The position numbers and the translations under genes were made by a program. The notes beneath the pieces were generated by a model. That model was not told where the DNA came from. It saw nothing but the letters and a program-made list of their open reading frames with translations, and ran no database searches. A stretch of DNA of 64,000 nucleotides from Myxococcota bacterium. Its GTDB lineage: Bacteria > Myxococcota_A > UBA796 > UBA2385. The stretch spans positions 19,333 through 83,332 of the forward strand of contig JAKLKF010000017.1 in NCBI GenBank assembly GCA_023150805.1. The letters are read 5' to 3'. Every line of letters begins with the position of its first letter. The first letter of the stretch is position 1. Of the stretch, positions 56,005 through 64,000 are shown piece by piece.

Positions 56005-57706
56005 GACCCTCCGCGCGGCGGTGTCGGCCGGTGCACGCGCGCTGGCGGGCCACCTGGGGCTGGCCTTGCTGGCGTCGATGCCCATGGCGCTCAGCCCGGC
56101 GACCCGCCTGCTGGGCCACCCCGAGGTCGATGTCTGGAACCACGCCTGGGGGCCCTGGTGGTTCTGGACCAGCCTGTCCCAGGGCCACCTGCCCTTGCAG
56201 ACGACCTTGCTGGGGGCGCCGCTGGGGGGGCGCCTGTGGTTCCCCGACGGCCTGGGCGCCCTGGTCGGCGCGCCCCTCGTCCCGCTGCTGGGGCCTGTCG
56301 TCGCCTGGAACGCGGTCGTGCTCTTCCACCTGGTGCTGGCCTCGGTCGGCGGCCGGCGGCTGGCCCGGGCGCTGGGCGCGGAGGACCGCGAGAGCTGGCT
56401 GGGCGCGGCGCTGCTGTGCTGCTCGCCCTACCTGCTCAGCGAGGCGCACAACGGCATCAGCGAGGCGATGGCGGTCGGCCCGCCGGTGCTGGCGCTGGCG
56501 GCCACCGTGACCGCGATGCAGAGCGGGCGCGCCCGGAGCTGGGTCCTGGCGGGCGCCTGGGGCGGGCTGACGCTCGCGGGAACGGCCTACTTCAGCATCG
56601 GCCTGCTGGCCGTCGCGGCGCCCCTGCTGCTCGGCGGCCTGGTCCGTCACGGCGCCCGCCGCGTCCTGCCCGGCGCCGCGCTGGCGTTGCTGATCGCCGC
56701 GGCCATCGGCCTGCCGGCCCTGCGGGCGGCCTGGTGGACGCTGCAGGCCGACCCGCTGGTCTTCCGGCCCCCGACCCGGACCCTGGCCGACCTGGAGCCC
56801 CAGCTCCGCCACAACGCGGTCGACCCCCGGACCTTCCTGTGGCCCGGCGACTTCCAGTCGGTCCTCCTCGACGGCGAGTCCTTCCGGCACAGCTCCTACC
56901 TGGGCCTCCTGGCGCTGCTGCTCGCCCTGCGCAGCCGGGCCTGGCTGGCCCTGGTGGCCGCGCTGCTGGGCCTGGTGCTGTCCCTGGGCCCCTGGCTGTG
57001 GTTCGACGGCGACTGGCTGCTCTGGCAGGGCCAGCGCCTCGCCCTGCCCTACAAGGCCCTGTTCGAGGTGCTCCCGCCCAGCACCGCGGGCCACCCGCAG
57101 CGCGTCGGGCTGCCGGCCATCGCGCTGGTGGCAGCGCTGGCGGCCCGCGGCCTGCGGGGCCTCTCGCCCCGCGTGGCGGCGTCGCTGGCCGGGCTGGCGC
57201 TGGCCGAGGTCCTGCTCCTGAGCCCCTCGCCCTGGCCCCTGGCCCGCACGCCGGTGATCGATCCCGCCCCCGCCCTGGCCGTGCGCGCGGCGACGCAGGC
57301 GGCGGGGGGCGGGCTGGTGCTCGACCTGCCCGCCGACGTGCCCGGGCGCGGCATGGTGACCAGCCGCCACCTGTTCGCGCAGACGCTGCATGGCCAGCCG
57401 CTGCCCTACAAGCCGGACGTGCGCGCGAACACCTCGTCGCTGGGGGGGATCGCGGCCTTACGCTGGCTGGCGAGCGGCGAGGGGGATCCGCCGTGGGACG
57501 GCGGGCAGGAGCTTGCGCAGGCTGGCGTCGCGGTGGTGGTGGTGCACCGCGACCTGCTCGCCGAGGAAGACGCCCGGCGGGTGGAGGACGCCCTGCGACA
57601 GTGGCTGGGCTCCCCCCAGGAGGTCGGCACCGCCGCGGTGTTCCGCCGGCCGGCGCCGGCGACCGGCGCGCCAAGGTGGAGCCCTGGGCTACAGTCGCCG
57701 CGATGA
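55991..57706 (+). CDS. Multi-pass membrane protein (GT-C-like paralogue D)
   Basis: GTG start; GHPEVDVWNHAWGPWWFWTSLSQG, SPYLLSEAHNGISEA, LDLPADVPGR...LHGQPLPYK. Confidence 0.75.
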   Translation: MLPPETLRAAVSAGARALAGHLGLALLASMPMALSPATRLLGHPEVDVWNHAWGPWWFWTSLSQGHLPLQTTLLGAPLGGRLWFPDGLGALVGAPLVPLLGPVVAWNAVVLFHLVLASVGGRRLARALGAEDRESWLGAALLCCSPYLLSEAHNGISEAMAVGPPVLALAATVTAMQSGRARSWVLAGAWGGLTLAGTAYFSIGLLAVAAPLLLGGLVRHGARRVLPGAALALLIAAAIGLPALRAAWWTLQADPLVFRPPTRTLADLEPQLRHNAVDPRTFLWPGDFQSVLLDGESFRHSSYLGLLALLLALRSRAWLALVAALLGLVLSLGPWLWFDGDWLLWQGQRLALPYKALFEVLPPSTAGHPQRVGLPAIALVAALAARGLRGLSPRVAASLAGLALAEVLLLSPSPWPLARTPVIDPAPALAVRAATQAAGGGLVLDLPADVPGRGMVTSRHLFAQTLHGQPLPYKPDVRANTSSLGGIAALRWLASGEGDPPWDGGQELAQAGVAVVVVHRDLLAEEDARRVEDALRQWLGSPQEVGTAAVFRRPAPATGAPRWSPGLQSPR

Positions 57707-58509
57707 TCCCGCCCGCCCTCGTCGCCGCCGCCGCAGCCGCAGCCACCGCCGCCGCCGCCGCCGCCGCCGCACCGGCCCGCGTCGCCATCCCGGCCGGCCG
57801 GTTCACGATGGGGGCCGACGGGCACCCCGACGCGCCGCCGCGCCAGGTCCGGCTGTCCGCCTTCGAGATCGATCGCACCGAGGTCTCGATCGGCCAGTTC
57901 GAGGAGTTCACGGCGGCGGGCGGCTACCGCAAGCCCGAGCTGTGGAGCGAGGCCGGGCGGGCCTGGCTGGCGCAGCACGCCGACGGCGCGGGCGCCGAGC
58001 TGCGCAGCGCCGGGCGCGGCCCGGACCACCCGGTCGTCGCCGTGACCTGGTACGAGGCGGACGCCTACTGCCGGTGGCGGGGCGGCGCCCTGCCGACCGA
58101 GGCCCAGTGGGAGTACGCGGCCTGCGGCGAGGGCGGCCGGCCCTACCCGTGGGGAGACGATCCCCACGTGGCCGAGGAGGCGATGGAGGGGATCCGGCAC
58201 GAGGCCAAGAACGACGTCGCGACCAGCCCGGTCCAGGAGTTCCGCCCCGAGGCGGTCGGCCCCTTCGGCCTGATCCACACCGCGGGCAACGTCTGGGAGT
58301 GGACGGCGACCTGGTACGACGCCCGCACCTACACGATCGAGGGGGACGCCACGGATCCGGGCGGTCCGCCCACCGGCACCTGGAAGACCCTGCGCGGCGG
58401 CTCGTACCTCAACCTGCTGAGCTACCGCACCTGCCAGCACCGCGAGCCGGCCCGGCCGGACCGGGTCGCCTTCACGACGGGGTTCCGATGCGCCTGGCCC
58501 TCGCCCTGA
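57703..58509 (+). CDS. SUMF1/FGE-sulfatase-domain protein, secreted
   Basis: ATGA overlap; poly-Ala signal region; IPAGRFTMGADGHPDAPPRQV, LPTEAQWEYAA, GNVWEWT, LRGGSY, GFRCA. Confidence 0.92.
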   Translation: MIPPALVAAAAAAATAAAAAAAAPARVAIPAGRFTMGADGHPDAPPRQVRLSAFEIDRTEVSIGQFEEFTAAGGYRKPELWSEAGRAWLAQHADGAGAELRSAGRGPDHPVVAVTWYEADAYCRWRGGALPTEAQWEYAACGEGGRPYPWGDDPHVAEEAMEGIRHEAKNDVATSPVQEFRPEAVGPFGLIHTAGNVWEWTATWYDARTYTIEGDATDPGGPPTGTWKTLRGGSYLNLLSYRTCQHREPARPDRVAFTTGFRCAWPSP

Positions 58510-59513
58510 GCCTGTGGGCGGCCTGCGCGACGGAGCCCGGCCCGGCGGATCCGTCCGCGCCGGGCCCCGCGCAGGGGCCGCCCGCCCCGGGCGCCGGCCC
58601 GCCGGGAGGTCCGCCCCCAGGTGCGCCGGGAGGGGGCGGACCGCCACGGTCGGCGGGGCCCGACCCGACCGACCGCGACTTCCCCCCGGCCGAGGTCGAC
58701 GCCGAGGGGATGGTCCGGATCCCCGGCGGCTGGGTGCGCGCCGGCTGGTCGCAGATCGGCCCCGACCACAGCGACACCGAGCGCCCGAAGGCGAGCCCCT
58801 GGACCCTGGGGCAGGGCGCGGGGCTGCGCCCGGTGGAGGCCTGGGTGGCCCCCTTCCGCATCCAGCCCACCGAGGTCACGCGGGCGCAGTACCGCGAGTT
58901 CCTGCTGGCGACGGGCTACCGGCCCCCGTCGGTGGAGGAGGCCTGGTTCCAGGAGCACGACTGGGGCTGGAAGGGCACCGACTACCACCCGGGCACCGCG
59001 GACCACCCGGTGGTGGGCACCAGCTGGTACGACGCCTGGGAGTACTGCCACTGGCGGGGCTGGCGCCTGCCGACCGACGTCGAGTGGACCCTGGCCACCT
59101 ACGGCCCCGCCGAGGACGGCCGCACCTACCCCTGGGGCCGCGGCTACGACGCGGGCCGCCTGAACCACGGCCGCGCCGGCGGCGAGCTGTTCGACGACTC
59201 CGACGGCTACCTGACCACCGCGCCGGTCGGCAGCTTCCCCCGCGGGCGCAGCCCCTACGGCCTGGAGGACACCTTCGGCAACGTCTGGGAGTGGGTGGAG
59301 GACAACTTCCGTGACGACTGGCGGCTGGTGGACAGCCGCCCCTACGAGCACGGCATCACCGACGTGTTCGCGGGTGGGCCCGGCATGTTCGTCGTCGTCC
59401 GGGGCGGCTCCTACTACTTCGACGTGGCGGTCAACCCCCACGCCGAGCGCACCTTCTTCGCCCGGGAGCTGCGCCGCAAGTCCAGCGGGTTCCGCTGCGC
59501 CGCCGACCCGTGA
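58488..59513 (+). CDS. SUMF1/FGE-sulfatase-domain lipoprotein
   Basis: Lipobox LSLWAAC; IPGGWVRAGWSQIG, LPTDVEWTLA, GNVWEWVED, VRGGSY, SGFRCA; overlaps upstream gene by 22 nt. Confidence 0.92.
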   Translation: MRLALALSLWAACATEPGPADPSAPGPAQGPPAPGAGPPGGPPPGAPGGGGPPRSAGPDPTDRDFPPAEVDAEGMVRIPGGWVRAGWSQIGPDHSDTERPKASPWTLGQGAGLRPVEAWVAPFRIQPTEVTRAQYREFLLATGYRPPSVEEAWFQEHDWGWKGTDYHPGTADHPVVGTSWYDAWEYCHWRGWRLPTDVEWTLATYGPAEDGRTYPWGRGYDAGRLNHGRAGGELFDDSDGYLTTAPVGSFPRGRSPYGLEDTFGNVWEWVEDNFRDDWRLVDSRPYEHGITDVFAGGPGMFVVVRGGSYYFDVAVNPHAERTFFARELRRKSSGFRCAADP

Positions 59514-61516
59514 CGCGCCCTCGGCCGCTGGCGGTGGTGGCGGGCCTGTCCCTGGGGCTCTCGATCGCCGTCGTGGCCGAGCGCGAGCGCCTGGAGGCCG
59601 GGCCGCCGGGCTGGACCGCCCAGGCGCCCGGCGTGCCCCTCTTCCTCGCCACCGACGCCGGCGCGCCCCGCCTGCCGGGCCAGGGCTGGCCGCTGGCCTG
59701 GCTCTGGTCGCTCCGCCACGACCAGCGCCAGGCCCAGGGCCTGGCCGTCCAGGCGGAGCTGCCCGCGGGCGCCAGCCTGGCGGTAGGGCTGGAGGCGCCG
59801 GACGGCCAGGCCCTGCTCCTCTCGGCGCGCGCCTTCGGCGACCGCTTGGTCACCGTCGGCATGCGCGACCGCTCGCGGGGCGACGGGATGCAGGTCCTGC
59901 GCGAGCTGCGCTGCGACGCCCGGGTCGCGCTGCCCGCGCAGGGTCCGATCCTGCTGGCCGTCGGCCCCGGCGCGCAGGGAGGGGTGCAGGTCCAGGTCGG
60001 GGACCAGGAGGTGCGCTGCGACGGACCCGCGCCGGTCGGCACGCCGCTCCTGCAGGCCGGCCTGCGCCGCGTGGGGCTGCACCGCATCGAGGTGGCGGGC
60101 CACGAGGGCCAGGACGCGCCGGGCCCGTCGTGGCCTGCCCGGCTGCTGGCCGCGGGCCTGGGGGCCGGCCTCGCCGCCGCGTGGCCGGGCGTCGCCGCCC
60201 GCGCGCGCCTGCGGGCCGATCTCGCCCGCCTGTGCCTCCTGCCGTGGCTCCTCGCCGGTCCCCTGGCCTTCCTGGACCTGGAGGGCATGCTCCAGGCGAC
60301 GCGCATCGTCGTCGACCACCCGCTGCGCGTCGCCGTGGTGGTCCCGCTGCTGCTGTCGGCCGTCGCCGCGTGGGCGCTGGGCAGCGGCACCTTGCTGGCC
60401 CGCGAGGCCACCGACCGGGCCCTCTCGCCCCGGGCGGTCGCCGTCGTGGCGTCCGGAGCCACGCTCAGCGGCCTGCTGGTCGCGGCCGCCCGCCCGCAGT
60501 GGGCCTGGTCGGCGCTCTTCGCCGCGGGGGCGGGAGCCAGCCTGGGGGCGCTGCTGTGGCTGGCCGTGCGGGCCACGCGCGTGCGGCTGTACAACCCCCT
60601 GAGCCTGGCGCTCGCGGTGGCCTGCCTGGCCGGGGCCGAGCAGGCGCTGACCTGGACGGCCACGGGCCAGCGCCTGGTCGGCGTGAGCAACCGGTCGACC
60701 GAGGTCCCGAGCAACGCCGCCGGCCACGACCCCCTCGACGACTTCGCGATCATCGACGGCAGCCACCAGCACACCCGCTACCCCAGCCACGGCTACCCGG
60801 TCGCGCCCCCCCCGCGCACCGCGCCGGTGCGGATCGTGGCCCTGGGCAGCAGCAGCACGGGCGGCGCCTACCAGTTCGACGACCTGGACCAGTTCTGGCC
60901 CGCCGAGCTGGAGCGCCGCCTGGGGCCCGGGGTGCAGGTCGTCAACCAGGGGGTGGGCGGGTGGACCACCGTGCACATCCGCCGCTACGTCGAGACCCGC
61001 CTCCTGGACCTCGACCCTGACATCCTGGTCGTCTACCAGGGACACAACGACCTCAAGCAGCCCGCGGCCCGCCCCTACGCCGCCGTGTACGCCGAGCGGT
61101 CGGGGGCCGCGTCGGCCGCCGCCACCCTCTCCGGCCACCTCGCCCGCGTCCGCCTCTACCAGCTCCTGCGCTTCGCCCTCACCCCCCTGTCTGCGCAGCC
61201 TGGCGGCATCGCGGTGCCCATCCCCGACGCCCGCCGCAACCTCGCCCGCATCATCGACCTGGCGGGCGAGCGGGATGCCCGGGTCCTGCTCGTGCGCGAG
61301 GGCACCTACCCCGACCCCTCCGAGCTGGCGCCCTACGGCGAGCTGATGGCCTCGCTGGCCGACGGGCAGCGGGTGGCCTGGCTCGACGGGGGACAGGTCC
61401 TCGCGCCCGCCGACGCCTGGAACCTGTTCCTGGACGGCGTCCACCTGACGGCCCAGGGCCACCGGGTCCTGGCGCAGGCGATGGCCGACGAGCTGCGGCG
61501 CCTGGGCTGGCTGTAG
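59510..61516 (+). CDS. Membrane protein with C-terminal SGNH hydrolase domain
   Basis: GTGA overlap; TM helices mid-protein; IVALGSSSTGGAYQF, NQGVGGWTT, YQGHNDLKQP, DGVHLTAQGH. Confidence 0.87.
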   Translation: MTRPRPLAVVAGLSLGLSIAVVAERERLEAGPPGWTAQAPGVPLFLATDAGAPRLPGQGWPLAWLWSLRHDQRQAQGLAVQAELPAGASLAVGLEAPDGQALLLSARAFGDRLVTVGMRDRSRGDGMQVLRELRCDARVALPAQGPILLAVGPGAQGGVQVQVGDQEVRCDGPAPVGTPLLQAGLRRVGLHRIEVAGHEGQDAPGPSWPARLLAAGLGAGLAAAWPGVAARARLRADLARLCLLPWLLAGPLAFLDLEGMLQATRIVVDHPLRVAVVVPLLLSAVAAWALGSGTLLAREATDRALSPRAVAVVASGATLSGLLVAAARPQWAWSALFAAGAGASLGALLWLAVRATRVRLYNPLSLALAVACLAGAEQALTWTATGQRLVGVSNRSTEVPSNAAGHDPLDDFAIIDGSHQHTRYPSHGYPVAPPPRTAPVRIVALGSSSTGGAYQFDDLDQFWPAELERRLGPGVQVVNQGVGGWTTVHIRRYVETRLLDLDPDILVVYQGHNDLKQPAARPYAAVYAERSGAASAAATLSGHLARVRLYQLLRFALTPLSAQPGGIAVPIPDARRNLARIIDLAGERDARVLLVREGTYPDPSELAPYGELMASLADGQRVAWLDGGQVLAPADAWNLFLDGVHLTAQGHRVLAQAMADELRRLGWL

Positions 61517-61531
61517 GGGCGGGGACGCTCC

Positions 61532-63424
61532 TCAGGGCCGCAGGGTCACCGCGAAGGCCTCCAGGCCGTCCGCGATCCGGGCCTGCTCGCGCAGCGCCGC
61601 CTGGGGGAAGCCCGCCGCCTGGACCTGGGCCAGCAGGCTCCGGCCGCCGTCCAGGCCCGGGCTCGAGACCAGCACGAGGGCGTGGAGCTCGTCCAGCCGG
61701 TCGACCTGCTGGGCCAGCATCGGCCGGTAGTCGCCGCGGTCCACGCCGGGGCTGTGCCGATCGAAGGCCAGGACCACGTCGGCCTCGACGAGAGCCCGCG
61801 CGTAGAGGTCGTTGATCTCCAGCTCCACGGGCAGCGTCCGCGAGGCGATGAAGTAGGCGTGCGACCAGGGGCGATCCGGCGACCGCAGCCGCGCCAGCAT
61901 CGAGATCAGCGCCTGTGGCGCGCGCTGCTCCCTGGCCGCCTGCGGCGGCTGGCCCGGCGCGAACAGCTCCCCGACGGGCGCCCCCAGCAGCGGGACCCAC
62001 CGCGCCGCGGCGCCCGGGCTGTGGATCCAGCCGGTCACGAGGAAGAGCGCCAGCCCCATGGCGGCGGCGACGGGCGCCCAGGCCGCGCGTCCCACCAGGC
62101 CCAGCCAGGCCCCCGCGACCGGGGCGAAGAAGACGACCAGGCCGGTGCTGAGGCGGTTCTGGATGTCCAGGCGCAGGAAGTTGGCCGGGTCGCCGGTGTG
62201 CAACAGCAGCACCAGCACCACCCCCGCCGACAGGACGAAGGGCCGCAGGGAGCGGGCGCGCCGGTCGAGCAGGGCGAAGGCCGCGCCGACGGGCAGCAGG
62301 ATCCCGGCCAGGGGCAGCGACTGCACCAGGTAGGCCCAGGCCAGGGACAGGGAGGGGACCAGGCCCGGCGAGGCGAAGTGGCGGGTGTTCACCACCAGGT
62401 TGTGGCGCAGGTCCCCCAGGGCCCAGGCATACCAGGGGCCCGCCAGCACCAGGCAGGTCGACCCGGCCAGCACCAGGTGGACCACCCGCCGCGCTGGCGA
62501 GGAGGCCCAGCCCGGCTCCCCCCGCCAGCGCCGCTCCCCCCGCAGCACCACCGCCACGGCGACCGCCGAGGGCGCCACGATGCCCAGCCCCCAGGCGAGC
62601 AGCCACCAGCCCTGGGACACCCACTGGTCGGGGCGGGAGCACATCCGCAACGAGACCGCCCCGGCCCCCACCACCCAGGCCACCTGCGCCGCGCCCAGGG
62701 CCCACAGCCGCCAGGCGCGCGGCTGCCGCCCGGGTGCCGCGAGCGCCGCCCAGGCCAGCGGGACCACCACGTAGTAGCCCGTCGACCACTTGGTCAGCAT
62801 CGACAGGGCCAGCAGCACGCCCACCGCCAGCGACGGGCCCCGCCTGCGGAAGCCGTCGCTGGCCACCAGCGCCCACAGGGCCGCGGCGGTCATCGCCGCC
62901 TGCGGGTAGTCCAGCAGGTACATCCGGGAGGTGAACCAGGGCACGGGCGAGGCGACCGCCAGCGAGAGCACCGCCAGCCCCCCCAGGCGCCCGCCGAGCT
63001 GCCGCCCGATGCCGGCGAGGGACGGCAGCAGGACCAGCCCGAAGGCGACCACCGCCAGCCGCGCGACCTCGACCGACACCCCACCCAGCGTGAAGGCGAG
63101 CGCGGTCCACAGGTAGACCAGCGGCGGGTAGGCGCCGTAGAGCGGGTAGCGCCCGGGGTGCCCGGCGAGGTTCGAGAACACCGGCTCGCCGTGTCGCTGG
63201 AGGAAGGTGGGATCGAGGGTGAGCAGGAAGCGGTGGAAGTTGACCGCCCGGGGGTAGTGGCCGTCGTACAGCGGCAGCACGTCCTGCCCGCGCACCAGCC
63301 AGGCGTTCTGCCCGACCGCCACCACCACCAGCAGCGCGACCAGCACCGCATAGGCCCACGACGGCACCGGGTCGGGCGCGGTCGCGTCCGGTCGGGGGAG
63401 CTGCGCGGGCGAGGTCCCAGCCAC
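61532..63424 (-). CDS. GT39/ArnT-like multi-pass glycosyltransferase
   Basis: LPLYDGHYPRAVNFHRF early acidic loop, YPPLVYLWTALAF, SMLTKWSTGYYV; many TM helices; alternative ATG at 63514. Confidence 0.75.
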   Translation of the reverse strand: MAGTSPAQLPRPDATAPDPVPSWAYAVLVALLVVVAVGQNAWLVRGQDVLPLYDGHYPRAVNFHRFLLTLDPTFLQRHGEPVFSNLAGHPGRYPLYGAYPPLVYLWTALAFTLGGVSVEVARLAVVAFGLVLLPSLAGIGRQLGGRLGGLAVLSLAVASPVPWFTSRMYLLDYPQAAMTAAALWALVASDGFRRRGPSLAVGVLLALSMLTKWSTGYYVVVPLAWAALAAPGRQPRAWRLWALGAAQVAWVVGAGAVSLRMCSRPDQWVSQGWWLLAWGLGIVAPSAVAVAVVLRGERRWRGEPGWASSPARRVVHLVLAGSTCLVLAGPWYAWALGDLRHNLVVNTRHFASPGLVPSLSLAWAYLVQSLPLAGILLPVGAAFALLDRRARSLRPFVLSAGVVLVLLLHTGDPANFLRLDIQNRLSTGLVVFFAPVAGAWLGLVGRAAWAPVAAAMGLALFLVTGWIHSPGAAARWVPLLGAPVGELFAPGQPPQAAREQRAPQALISMLARLRSPDRPWSHAYFIASRTLPVELEINDLYARALVEADVVLAFDRHSPGVDRGDYRPMLAQQVDRLDELHALVLVSSPGLDGGRSLLAQVQAAGFPQAALREQARIADGLEAFAVTLRP

Positions 63425-63444
63425 GGCGCGCCAGCGTACCCGCT

Positions 63445-63501
63445 GCTGACCGCGGCGGCCGTCGCCGCCGGAGCTGACCGCGGCGGCCGTGGCCGCCGCC
63501 G
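63445..63501. repeat. 28-bp direct tandem repeat, two copies
   Basis: gctgaccgcggcggccgtcgccgccgga followed by gctgaccgcggcggccgtggccgccgcc in the divergent intergenic region. Confidence 0.7.
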
Positions 63502-63634
63502 GTGGTCGCGCCACGCTCGCCGCGGCCCCCGGGGGTATAGTCGCCGCGCCGACCGCGCCCTGCCCCCGGCCGCGCTGCCCCGCGGCCGCCTCGCGCGGTC
63601 CCGAGACCCGATCCCCCCCTCCGTGGAGATCTCC

Positions 63635-64000
63635 ATGCGCCGCCTCGCCCTGTCCTTCCTCCTCTTCGCCACCGCGTGTCCGGCCCAGCCTCCCGCGGAG
63701 CCCCAGGCCCCCGCCACCGGCGGCGTGGAGGGCCAGCCCCCGCCCCCGACCGAGGGCGCGGCCGGCGGGACCCCGCCCGGGGACGCGGCGCCGCCGGCCA
63801 CCGACGCGGGGCCCGGCGCGGGCCCGCCGGGCGCGATGCCCCCTGGCGGCGCGCCCGTGGTGCCCACGCTGGCGGTCACGGCGGGTGAAGGCGTGGTGCT
63901 CAGCGGCACCGTGACCTACGCGGGCGCCCTGGACCGTCCGATCCGCATCGACCTGCTGCAGAAGGACACGGCCGCCGACCTGCCCAACGCCATGAAGATC
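63635..64000 (+). CDS. Probable lipoprotein, truncated by window edge
   Basis: ATG with lipobox-like LLFATAC; Pro/Gly/Ala-rich linker; open frame to the window end (122 codons). Confidence 0.7.
   Translation, partial: MRRLALSFLLFATACPAQPPAEPQAPATGGVEGQPPPPTEGAAGGTPPGDAAPPATDAGPGAGPPGAMPPGGAPVVPTLAVTAGEGVVLSGTVTYAGALDRPIRIDLLQKDTAADLPNAMKI

Noticed and set aside
53380-56085. 901-aa minus-strand ORF opposite the GT-C genes
   Set aside because: Gln/Arg/Gly-rich antisense shadow of hydrophobic TM coding sequence.
57717-57775. GCC microsatellite as a phase-variation tract
   Set aside because: Trinucleotide-like units in a poly-Ala signal region; slippage would stay in frame and the composition is expected at this GC content.
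25075-59513. Sulfatase plus SUMF1 proteins as a sulfatase/maturase pair
   Set aside because: The SUMF1 proteins lack the catalytic Cys pair and are more than 30 kb away.
1-64000. tRNA/rRNA genes, IS elements, prophage
   Set aside because: No transposase, integrase or phage-structural motifs among the ORFs and no recognisable RNA gene by eye; tRNAscan/Infernal would be needed to exclude RNA genes formally.

Overview
High-GC chromosomal window, myxobacterial/deltaproteobacterial in character. I call about 51 protein-coding genes. I see no rRNA, convincing tRNA, IS element, prophage or CRISPR array. At least 14 genes encode probable lipoproteins, many with Gly/Asp/Thr-rich linkers. Readily recognised proteins: M20 peptidase, FG-GAP protein, Schlafen/AlbA_2 ATP-binding protein, PHP-SMC-like ATPase, Omp85-like protein, AraC regulator, RND efflux adaptor and permease, diheme c-type cytochrome, FmdB-like zinc ribbon, MopE-repeat/beta-helix protein, GH18 chitinase-like protein, sulfatase, methyltransferase, GreA-like factor, S8 protease with a MYXO-CTERM-like tail, ODP-GGDEF diguanylate cyclase, SGNH hydrolases, MtgA, MaoC, FtsH-like AAA ATPase, M50 protease, two SUMF1-domain proteins and a GT39-like protein. 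Most notable candidates: (1) an overlapping PHP-SMC-like ATPase + Schlafen-like pair (3.1-7.1 kb), a possible two-gene defence module; (2) one ORF fusing an RND permease to a TolC-like factor through an internal signal-peptide-like segment; (3) an FtsH-like AAA ATPase without the M41 peptidase domain, with an Sm-like C-terminus, next to an M50 protease; (4) a 45-63 kb cluster of SGNH proteins and a tandem family of large GT-C-like membrane proteins sharing motifs. Start sites were refined by eye from lipobox/signal peptides and overlaps; all domain calls come from reading motifs, with no database search.
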